Origin: Moorena producens 3L | Lineage (GTDB): Bacteria; Cyanobacteriota; Cyanobacteriia; Cyanobacteriales; Coleofasciculaceae | Direction: 5' to 3' | Length of the DNA stretch: 64,000 nt | Assembly: GCF_000211815.1 (NCBI RefSeq) | Contig: NZ_GL890815.1 | Coordinates: 1-64,000, forward strand | Shown: piece after piece, positions 51,245-59,800 of the stretch | Numbering within the stretch: the first letter of the stretch is position 1 | Layout: every line of letters begins with the position of its first letter | Translations under genes and position numbers: made by a program | Notes under the pieces: generated by a model | Seen by the model: only the letters and a program-made list of their open reading frames with translations | The model's database searches: none | What the model was told of the DNA's origin: nothing

Positions 51245-52879
51245 ATGACAGAGTTTAGCCAGGGTAATAAAACTAAAAAACTAACTATTGCCGCCTCTTC
51301 AAAAGGTGTCGAAACAGCGAAAAAAGCTTTGGAAAAGCTAGAGTTTGAGCTAAAAAGTAACTTTCCTAAGTCACAAGGTATAAGTCACTATACAGTTACA
51401 AAATTTTTGAAATCAGAGCCAATTCAGCTTGATTTATTTAAACGGATATGCGAGGGATTGACCCTAGACTGGAAAGAAATTGCGGGAATAGTAGAAGAAA
51501 AATCATCAGAACAACTAAACAAAACTGATGGCAGTAGCTCAGAGCCGGTGCAGGGTGTAGAGCAAAGTCAAACCCTGACGCACCAAGAGACTATAATCGA
51601 AAGACAAAGTCAAACAATAAAAGCTGTTCTTGTATTAGAAGGAGATATAAATTCAGTTCAACCTTCAAAACTGATTGAATCTATTTTACAACAATCTTCA
51701 GGATACACGATCAACATTATTGATATCAAACCAAGCCGCTTAATCTTAGAGGGGTTTCAAGAAGCTATCGAAGGGCTTGAAGCTCGGATAAAATCAGAAG
51801 ACCTAAAAGAATTAAGTGGTTTTCCTGTTAAAGATATTCAAATTTTGAACGAAAGTTCAGATGATGAAGATAATAGCAAGCTTGATCATAAATGGCGTCT
51901 AGTCGCAGAGATTGCTAGTGGTGGAGCTGTGGGTCGAGACTTGAGGGGTGCGAACCTCAGTGATGCGGACCTCAGTGATACCAAGCTCAGTGGTGCTAAC
52001 CTATGTGATGCAGACTTGAGTGGTGCAGACTTGAGTGGTGCCGACTTAAGTGGTGCCGACTTCAATGATGCAAACCTTAGTGGTGCCGACCTCAGTAGTG
52101 CTAACCTGATTCGTGCTAATTTGATTCGTGCGAACTTGAGTGGTGCTAACCTCAGTGATGTTAAGGTGATTGGTGGGAACCTCGGTAATGCTAACCTCAG
52201 CAATGCCAACTTCAGTAGTGCGAAGCTAATTCGTGCCAATCTTAGTGGTGCCGACCTTAGTGGTGCCGACCTCAGTAATGCGAACTTCAGTGGTGCCTCT
52301 CTGTATAGTGCCAACCTCAGTAATGCCAATCTCAGTAGTGCTAACCTCAGGGGTACTGAGCTGAGTGGTGCCAATCTCAGTGGTGCCGATCTGCGGGGTA
52401 CCAAGCTCAGTGGTGCCAACCTCAGTGGTGCCAACCTCAGTAATGCCAAGCTGATTGATAGCAATCTCAGGGGTACTGAGCTGAGTGGTGCCAACCTCAG
52501 TGGTGCCAACCTCAGGGGTGCCTCTCTTTATAGTGCTAACCTCAGTGGTGCCAACCTCAGGGGTGCCTCTCTTTATAGTGCCAACCTCAGTGGTGCCAAT
52601 CTTAGTGGTGCCAACCTTAGTCTTGCCAACTTGTGTCCTATGAGGGTGTCTGGTACCGATTTTAGTGCTGCAAACCTCAGTGGCGCTAACCTTGGTGGTG
52701 CCTACTTGTATCGTGCTGACCTTAAAGATACCGATCTCAGTAGTGCCAACCTCACTGGTGCCGATCTCAGTAGTGCTAACCTTAATGGTGCTGACGTGAA
52801 AAATGCCCGATTCGGATATATTGTAGGAATTGATGAATCCACAAAGCTTAAGCTAATTAAAAGAGGAGCAATTTTTTAG
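51245..52879 (+). CDS. Pentapeptide-repeat protein with HTH-like N-terminal domain
   Basis: A 544-aa protein in three parts. Residues 1-90 are helical (TIAASSKGVETAKKALEKLE, SHYTVTKFLKSEPIQLDLFK), resembling the N-terminal domain of many cyanobacterial NB-ARC/STAND proteins. Residues 125-210 are a mixed alpha/beta region (IKAVLVLEGDINSVQPSKLI). From about 225 to 520 run some 58 pentapeptides of A(N/D)LSG type forming a right-handed quadrilateral beta helix. The repeats are nearly identical at DNA level. The combination suggests a regulated effector or scaffold; function unknown. Confidence 0.88.
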   Translation: MTEFSQGNKTKKLTIAASSKGVETAKKALEKLEFELKSNFPKSQGISHYTVTKFLKSEPIQLDLFKRICEGLTLDWKEIAGIVEEKSSEQLNKTDGSSSEPVQGVEQSQTLTHQETIIERQSQTIKAVLVLEGDINSVQPSKLIESILQQSSGYTINIIDIKPSRLILEGFQEAIEGLEARIKSEDLKELSGFPVKDIQILNESSDDEDNSKLDHKWRLVAEIASGGAVGRDLRGANLSDADLSDTKLSGANLCDADLSGADLSGADLSGADFNDANLSGADLSSANLIRANLIRANLSGANLSDVKVIGGNLGNANLSNANFSSAKLIRANLSGADLSGADLSNANFSGASLYSANLSNANLSSANLRGTELSGANLSGADLRGTKLSGANLSGANLSNAKLIDSNLRGTELSGANLSGANLRGASLYSANLSGANLRGASLYSANLSGANLSGANLSLANLCPMRVSGTDFSAANLSGANLGGAYLYRADLKDTDLSSANLTGADLSSANLNGADVKNARFGYIVGIDESTKLKLIKRGAIF

Positions 52880-52920
52880 AATTTTCCAGGTGAACCCTCT
52901 GAAATTAGTTCTTGAAAACT

Positions 52921-53100
52921 TACCAGTTATGTGTATTAAAAAAGAGCGATCGCCTAATTTACCTAACTGGTAATTCGACTGATAATTTATCTGTATTAAA
53001 AAAGAGCGATCGCTCTTTTTTACCTAACTGGTAATTCGTCTGATAATTTATCTGTATTAAAAAAGAGCGATCGCCTAATTTACCTAACTGGTAATTCGAC
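52921..53100. repeat. Three tandem 60-61-bp repeats each with a HIP1 site
   Basis: Units share GTATTAAAAAAGAGCGATCG and ACCTAACTGGTAATTCG. The middle unit contains the 24-bp perfect palindrome centred on GCGATCGC with AAAAAAGA/TCTTTTTT arms, a bidirectional terminator; the outer two have lost the right arm (GCGATCGCCTAATTT). Confidence 0.85.
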
Positions 53101-53526
53101 ACTAATTTCATTAGCTATATCCAATAACAGTCAAACGGTTAACCTTTAACCATCAACAACCTTGTTATTAATAACATAAATCAGGTTTATCAACAATAAT
53201 TTCGGGACTTATAAAGGGATTTTAACCTAAAAAAAACTCCTAATTTTCAATGCTTAAGCTAAGCTTTAAACAAAGCGATCCATCACGTTTTTAAAACGTT
53301 AATGTTCAGGGGAAGCAGCCATGATTTCTAGGTGGCCACCATTGTAGCTAAGGGCTAAGCAGCGATAAGTTTACAATTTATTGAGTAATGTTTCATAGTT
53401 TTGCTAACTGATAGCATAGCGTTATATTCCTGATAATGCTGGGGTGAAGGGAGTGATGGTGATGGGGAGAGTGCTTGTGAATTTTAATTATTTTAGCAGT
53501 ATAATTTAATTATAAGGAGAATTTTA
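53101..53526. other. Intergenic, no gene seen
   Basis: AT-rich spacer between the tandem repeats and the DUF6335 gene. No clear promoter or structured RNA. Confidence 0.5.
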
Positions 53527-53604
53527 ATGAATCAAACAATGACACTAATCAGGAGTAACGATTATGAAAGATTACAAGAACAACGATGTAGTCAACTCTT
53601 ATGA
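53527..53604 (+). CDS. Possible 25-aa leader ORF overlapping the DUF6335 gene
   Basis: ATG at 53527 has a strong ribosome site AAGGAG 7-8 nt upstream. The frame reads MNQTMTLIRSNDYERLQEQR and ends TGA at 53602-53604, 41 bp inside the next gene in another frame. It could couple or tune translation of that gene. Coding is uncertain. Confidence 0.3.
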   Translation: MNQTMTLIRSNDYERLQEQRCSQLL

Positions 53605-54019
53605 AATTGTCAACCGAGAGGAAGGGTATACTCACAACCGTAATACTGAAGAAGTCTTGTTAGCAGACCTGACTGGAATAGAAGACCCTGACCGGATTTT
53701 TGAGGGTGTGGTTGACCGTGACACTGGGATGGGACGCACCTTGGAGAAGTTGAGAATTAGCAAACTATCCGGTGGCAATGTGACCGGTGGCGATATTTAT
53801 GATAATTGGTATCAGGCTGAAGTAGTGGGGGAAGAAGCAGTTGGAGGACAAACGCCCACTCCTGACCAAAATGTAACTGAAGACTTGCTGGAGTCCATGG
53901 GGATTTCTTCAGTTGATGGTGAAGCTGTGCAAACTCGAGACAAGTTAGAGGTTCGTGATCACCTCCGCTGGGAGCTGAACCCTGAATCTTCTGAAGATTA
54001 CTCCGAGCACTCGAAATAA
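53564..54019 (+). CDS. DUF6335-family protein
   Basis: A 151-aa acidic hydrophilic protein typical of cyanobacteria. Its own ribosome site is AGGAG, 8 nt before ATG. The C-terminal block VTEDLLESMGISSVDGEAVQ and DHLRWELNPESSEDY marks the family as I recall it. No signal peptide or membrane helix. Function unknown; members often occur near stress genes. Confidence 0.8.
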   Translation: MKDYKNNDVVNSYEIVNREEGYTHNRNTEEVLLADLTGIEDPDRIFEGVVDRDTGMGRTLEKLRISKLSGGNVTGGDIYDNWYQAEVVGEEAVGGQTPTPDQNVTEDLLESMGISSVDGEAVQTRDKLEVRDHLRWELNPESSEDYSEHSK

Positions 54020-54369
54020 GGTACTGTTGGCAACGGATGGCTTAACGGATGTCAGGGATAGGGAGAGGGATTGATGTTTTTTTGGGGATTATTTTGGGAA
54101 TTGATTAGTTTGGGAATATCGGGACTTAAACCATAAAAAACGTCTAAAAGAGGGGATATTTGCTGCCAACCTTAGTTTTCCCCTCTAGTTCAATCCCGAT
54201 GAATCAGACAACTACCGCAAAGGAAACAATGATGATTTATACTAAAAAAAATTCTGGTAATTTCCTGGCGGTTTTTGTGTGACAAAATACTACAATTGAA
54301 TTATGTAAGGGGCTTGAAAAATTAGACAAATTCACGTAAAGTCATTAAAGTAATCTCAACCATAGAATA
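54020..54369. other. Intergenic, no gene seen
   Basis: Spacer between the DUF6335 and excalibur genes. It contains 'gggaattgattagtttggga' type AT-rich sequence and no recognised RNA or repeat. Confidence 0.5.
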
Positions 54370-55212
54370 GTGAAACAAATTTTCCTGAGAAGCTTTCAAG
54401 CTTTTGTGATGACAGTTCTGTTGATGCTTTCGATAGTAGCATCACTGACTAGTTACCCCGATATAGCCCTAGCCCAAACAGATTCTAACATCTCCAGCCC
54501 TGGTTCTCAGGTTGAAATCCTACATCCAACTGCTTTTGTTAACCTAAATAATGGCTCGTTCACACCTAATTTTGGAGCTGTAGCTAACATTTTCAATGGC
54601 AATGGACTGACTGGTAGCGGCACGGAACTGGATCAACTCCACGTAGCTGGAGGAAATTCAGCTAACTTTCTCTCAGCTAAGCTAAATCATTGTGCAACCG
54701 CAGCTGATGTCAACTTTGACTTTGACTTTGGCAGCCCAGTCCTATTCAATACACTAGCCCTCTGGAATTACAATGCTTTCAATACAACGGCAACTAATCG
54801 GGGCATCAAAGACTTTATCTTAGTTCTCTCTAACAATTCAGATTTTAGTGATCCAGTTTTTGAATCTTCAACCCTAACTCTGCCTAAAGGACCTGCAACC
54901 AATATTCCGGCTACTATCTTCTCTTTTCCTAATGTGGAAGCTCAGTTTGCCAGAATCGATGTTGTCTCCAACTATGGACCGACAAGTCTGATTGGCTTAT
55001 CTGAGGTTCGTTTTGCCAAGATGGTTAGTAACACAACACCTATCTCGTCTCCTGATCTACAACCTGAATTGCCCAATTGCGTGAATTCAGATTGCAATTG
55101 TTCAGATTTCAGTACTCAAGCTGAAGCCCAACAGGTGCTTGATGCCTTTCCCGGCGACCCCCACCGGCTAGACCGTGATAAAGATGGTATCGCTTGTGAG
55201 TCACTGCCGTAA
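54370..55212 (+). CDS. Secreted protein with discoidin-like and excalibur domains
   Basis: A 280-aa exported protein. GTG start at 54370; signal peptide to about residue 35 (PDIALAQ). Residues 45-220 look like an F5/8-type C (discoidin) beta sandwich (HPTAFVNLNNGS, FNTLALWNYNAF, ARIDVVSNYGPTSLIGLSEV). Residues 243-280 are an excalibur calcium-binding domain with Cys pair and the DRDKDGIACE loop. Surface carbohydrate or calcium binding is likely. Confidence 0.85.
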   Translation: MKQIFLRSFQAFVMTVLLMLSIVASLTSYPDIALAQTDSNISSPGSQVEILHPTAFVNLNNGSFTPNFGAVANIFNGNGLTGSGTELDQLHVAGGNSANFLSAKLNHCATAADVNFDFDFGSPVLFNTLALWNYNAFNTTATNRGIKDFILVLSNNSDFSDPVFESSTLTLPKGPATNIPATIFSFPNVEAQFARIDVVSNYGPTSLIGLSEVRFAKMVSNTTPISSPDLQPELPNCVNSDCNCSDFSTQAEAQQVLDAFPGDPHRLDRDKDGIACESLP

Positions 55213-55443
55213 ACAAAGTAATTGTATTTTTGGTTTTGGGGAGTTTCACAGTTACTTAATGTGATCCGGAGGCACCCCACCAAAAAGCCCTAACCTACTA
55301 CACCAGCACTACCCCGACGAGTTAACTTTTGGGGGGTTTGGCGGGCTATAAGTCCGCGCGCGAAATCTTTGATTTGGCGTTGGGATACATGGACAAGCCA
55401 AGCCAATTGAAACCCTCGATGGGGTGATAATTGGCAATCGGAT

Positions 55444-55482
55444 AAATAGTCTAACAAGACGGCAATATTTGTTAGACTATTT
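55444..55482 (+). promoter_or_regulatory. Long hairpin just before tnpB
   Basis: Perfect 14-bp inverted repeat AAATAGTCTAACAA/TTGTTAGACTATTT with an 11-nt loop, ending 2 bp before the tnpB start codon. It may be part of the element's left end or may control tnpB translation; no ribosome site is visible. Confidence 0.55.
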
Positions 55483-55484
55483 GT

Positions 55485-56666
55485 ATGGAAAGCATGACTT
55501 ACACATATCGCATTCATCCAGATATCGACCAAGAAGCAAAGATGCTTGATTGGCTCGAACAATGTCGGCGTGTTTATAATTACGCACTACGACAAAGAAA
55601 AGACTGGATCAATAGCCGTAAGTGTAGAGTTGACGCTTGTAGTCTCAGGCAGGAATATATTATCTCTGCTGACGAACCATATCCTGACTACTACAAACAA
55701 CAGAACGCACTGACAGTCGCCAAGAAAAGCATTCGTGAATTTCAGGCTGTACATTCTCAAGTCCTTCAAGATGCTCTCAAGAGACTTGATAGAGCATTTA
55801 AGATTAGACAACAGAGACAGTTTGGGTTTCCACGCTTCAAGAAGGTTGGACGTTATCGTTCGTTTGTATTCCCTCAGTTCAAATCGAATCCGATTACTGG
55901 GTGGCAAATCAAACTCCCTAAGATTGGTAAGATGCCGATTGTTCTGCATCGAGCTATTCCAAAAGGATTTGTTATCAAGCAGGTTCGAGTCCTGATGAAA
56001 GCTTCGGGGTGGTATGCTCAACTGATTTTGCATTCTGACATATCTATCCCCGATCCGATGCCTCATGGTGAACCCTTGGGTATTGATTGGGGGATTTCCA
56101 GTTTTGTCGCTACCAGCCAAGGTGAATTGATTGATAATCCTCGGTTCTACATTCAGTCTCAAAGCAAGCTTAAATGGCTGCAACGCAGATTGAGTAAGAA
56201 ACAAAAAGGAAGTAAATCTTATCAAGCTTTGACACACAAAATATCTTTGCTGCACGAAAAGATTGGTAATCAGCGAAAAGATTTTCACTACAAAGTTAGC
56301 CATCATCTTTGCCGTCAGGCAGGAATGATCTTTGCTGAAGATTTGAACATTTTGGGATTGAGCAAAGGTATGCTTGCCAAGCACGTCTTGGATAGTGCGC
56401 CTGGTCAATTCTTGAATATCTTGGATTGGGTTTGTCGCAAGACTGGGACTTACTATCAAAAAGTTGATGCTAAAGGCAGTAGTCAACTTTGTCCTGAATG
56501 TGGGGCTGATGTGCCTAAAGACTTGAGTGTCAGAATACATAGTTGTCCAGAATGTCAGATCGTCATGCCTCGCGATGTGGCTAGTGGCAAAATTATCGTA
56601 AATAGAGGTATTGCAGCCGTTGAAGGTCTAGCGGTCGTCAAGCTGGGTGTGGAGGAAGAATCGTAG
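55485..56666 (+). CDS. tnpB: TnpB RNA-guided nuclease, IS1341-type element
   Basis: A 393-aa TnpB of the IS200/IS605 group. RuvC Asp in LGIDWGISSF, Glu in MIFAEDLNILG, zinc ribbon CPECGA/CPECQI and final Asp in MPRDVASGKI are intact. No tnpA (Y1) accompanies it, so it depends on another element or is kept as a nuclease. It is unrelated at sequence level to the IS607 TnpBs of this window. A long antisense open frame is a shadow. Confidence 0.93.
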   Translation: MESMTYTYRIHPDIDQEAKMLDWLEQCRRVYNYALRQRKDWINSRKCRVDACSLRQEYIISADEPYPDYYKQQNALTVAKKSIREFQAVHSQVLQDALKRLDRAFKIRQQRQFGFPRFKKVGRYRSFVFPQFKSNPITGWQIKLPKIGKMPIVLHRAIPKGFVIKQVRVLMKASGWYAQLILHSDISIPDPMPHGEPLGIDWGISSFVATSQGELIDNPRFYIQSQSKLKWLQRRLSKKQKGSKSYQALTHKISLLHEKIGNQRKDFHYKVSHHLCRQAGMIFAEDLNILGLSKGMLAKHVLDSAPGQFLNILDWVCRKTGTYYQKVDAKGSSQLCPECGADVPKDLSVRIHSCPECQIVMPRDVASGKIIVNRGIAAVEGLAVVKLGVEEES

Positions 56667-56764
56667 GATTACCAATGAAGCACCAAGTTCTCGCAAGTTG
56701 AGAAGCCCAGGCTATATTACGTAGCGATAGCGAAGTAATTAGCGTTGGGAGTATGTCACGGAAA
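56667..56764 (+). ncRNA. Right end / probable omega-RNA 3' part of the tnpB element
   Basis: Contains AAGTTCTCGCAAGTTGAGAAGCCC (in parts CTCGCAAGTTGAG hairpin and GAAGCCCA), a second hairpin around ATTAC...GTAAT, and ends GGGAGTATGTCAC. The same terminal order is found at the orphan end at 31785-31865. Guide sequence would begin just after. Confidence 0.55.
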
Positions 56765-56843
56765 CTTAGCACAATCCTGCCAAATTAAAAAATCTGAGCT
56801 TTAATCAATAGTGGAAGCTGCAAGAGGAAAATCTAGGCACGCC

Positions 56844-59800
56844 ATGGGTAGGGTAATTAAAACAGCCATAGGGTTATTACTGGGATTATCTCTCATCCTA
56901 GGTATAATAAGCTGTGATAGCGCTAAACTAACTTCAGGGTTTGAACCCTTACCAGCAGTAGCTCCCCTACCGATGCCTCAAATCCCAGAGTGGATTGAGC
57001 AAATTAGTCCCATCGGCATAGCTGAGCCCCTCTCTCAAATTCGGATTCGCTTCAAAGACCCCTTGATTCCCGTTGAACGCTTGGGAAGTCCGAATCAGCG
57101 GGAAATATTACAGAAATTTGAAATCATACCCCCTATCCCTGGGCAATTTCGTTTCTTAACCCCACGGATGGTAGGATTCCAAGCTGACCAAGCTCTGCCT
57201 CTAGCCACTCGTGTCCAAGTTACCCTCAAAGCTGGATTAACTGACCTAAACAATCATAGTCTAGAACAAGACTTAGCCTGGACCTTCAATACTGCCCCGA
57301 TCCAGTTAACCAATCTGCCAGCAACTCAGAGGAATCCAGAAGCCGAACCACAACCGATTGCCCTGGAGCCTAAGTTAGAGTTTACCTCCAATACTCAATT
57401 GGATCTCGCTTCAGTAAACGAGCACTTGACCATGACACCAAAAGGTCAGACTCAGAGTGTCAAGCTAGATGTAGCCCTTAAAGAACAAGAGGATGTTTCC
57501 TCAGAGTATAGGCAACCCGCTCAGGAATTTAACCCCTCCTTGCGGCCATGGATTTATACGATCACCCCTAAGCAACCCCTAACTAAAGCTACCGATTACA
57601 AATTAGCCTTTGCCCCTGGTGTGCGTCCCGCTCGCGGCAATATCGCGACCGAAACCCCTTTCGTTAGTCAAGTCAAAACCTTTGACCCCTTGACCTATCA
57701 GGAAACCACATTTTACGGACAGCCAGAGGCGGGAGGCGCTTATGGACGGTTTGTGAACGGGGCAGCTCAGTTGGAATTTAATAATCCTTTGCTAGCCTCT
57801 TCCGCCATGGAGAATATTACGGTTGAGCCTGCTCCCAAGGAAGCTCCCAAATTGGTGCAAGCTTATGATGGCAATCGATTCGTTAACCTTAATCCTTGGG
57901 CATTAGAACCAGAAACTACCTATACCGTTACTCTCGGTGCTAATCTCACTGACCAATTTGGGCAAACCTTGGGTGAACCAATAACCTTTAAGTACGAAAC
58001 AGGGGATTTAGCAGGGGATATCTGGGCTCCCTCGGATTTGCATATCTTTCCCTCTACCCTAAAAAGCAATTCCGAGTCCCTACAGTTGAATATTTCTACA
58101 GTCAATTTACCGCAACCGGAGTATAAAGCCGCTTATCGCATTGTTCAACCTACTGACTTGGTCTATAAAGATTCCGCTTATCCGAGTGGCAAGAGCAATG
58201 ATTTATTACCGAAGCCAACTCAATGGGAACGTTTCCGGGTAGCGGGAAAGAAAAATAAAACCACTAATATCGCGGTTTCCCTGAGGAAACGACTGGGAGG
58301 TCCAACGGGAATGTTGGCCTATGGGGTGCAAGCGAAAACCAATCGCTATCAGGATGGCAATGGAAACGAAAAGTGGTGGGAACCAACCTTTTATGGCATG
58401 GTGCAGCTGACCAATTTGGGAGTGTTTGCGCAATGGTTCCCTGATTCCGGTTTGGTGCAAGTGAATCATCTGTCCGATGGCTCACCAGCAGCAGCAACGG
58501 TAGAGATATATAAGTCTGAGCTGAATGCTTCCTATCGAGGCTCACCAAAACCCTGTGCGATCGCAAAAACTGACAGAACTGGCACCATCGCCCTAAACAG
58601 CCAAGCTCTACGTCAATGTATGAATGGGGCAACGCGCTTCACTAAAGGTCCGCAATTACTGGTAATTGCTAAAGAAGGCAAAGACTGGGCATTTACTCGA
58701 ACCAATGAATATAGTGGGTATTATGGCTACGGGATTTATTCAGACTGGGACAATGGCAAACCAAAATCCCGAGGCACTATTTTCTCAGACAGACAGCTTT
58801 ACCAACCAGGAGAAAAGGCTTGGTTCACTGCAGCAGCCTATTATCTAGAAAAAGATAACCTCACCCAAGACAAAAATGCCTCCTATCAGGTCACCCTGGT
58901 AGAACCCAATGGTAAGAAGACAGGTTTAGGCACTAAGAAAACCAATGAATTTGGTACCTTTTCCCTAGAATTACCCCTGAAAGAGAATCAACCCCTAGGT
59001 TTCTATACCGTCCAGGCCAGGGGAAGCAATGGCAGAGAAATTTCAGGTGGTTTCCGAGTAGCTGAGTTTAATCCTCCTAACTTTAAAGTTGACCTAACCC
59101 TTGCTCAAAAATTTGCTAACATGGGCGAGAAGGTGGACGCTAATGTCCAAGGAAATTATTGGTTTGGTTCAAATGTAGATGGGGGCAAGGTGGCTTATTA
59201 CGTCACCCGCACCCCCGTCTACTTTACTCCAGAAGGATGGGAAGAGTTTTCCTTTGGTCAGCAGTGGTTTTGGCCCCAGGAAAGACCGCAAGTTACCAGT
59301 GATGTCCTCCAAACTAATCAAACCTTGAGTGAGTCTGGGGAAAGTAGTCTAACTATTCCGGTGACGAAAGACCTGCCCTATCCCATGACTTACCGGGTAG
59401 ATTCCCAAGTTACCGATGTCTCGAATCTGTCGGTATCCGATTCTAAAACATTTACAGCTTTACCTAGCGATAAACTAATTGGATTAAAAGGGGATTGGGT
59501 GGCGGATGCCGGAAAACCATTCCCTGTAGAAGTGATTGTTACTGACCCCACCGGTAAATTAATTAAAGGACAATCAGTACGCCTGGAACTGCAAGAAATG
59601 AAATACAGCAGTGTTACCCAGGTGTTGGCAGGGAGTCAGCGAGAAAAGAATCAGGTGGAATACAAAACCGTTAAAGAGGTAACTGTCCGTTCCGGTAGTA
59701 GTCCAAAATCCATCAAGCTCACTCCCCCCTCATCCGGTTCTTATCGAATTCGCGCTAATTTGGCTAAAGCTAAAAATGACTTAGCAGCAACAGACTTACA

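Noticed and set aside
51886..52509. Antisense ORF in the pentapeptide gene
   Set aside because: Low-complexity mirror of the repeat; no independent support.
52921..53100. CRISPR array
   Set aside because: Three 60-bp units are tandem duplications with no unique spacers, and no cas genes are near.
55587..56540. Long antisense ORF (317 codons) inside tnpB
   Set aside because: It is a shadow of tnpB; no ribosome site and no recognisable protein.
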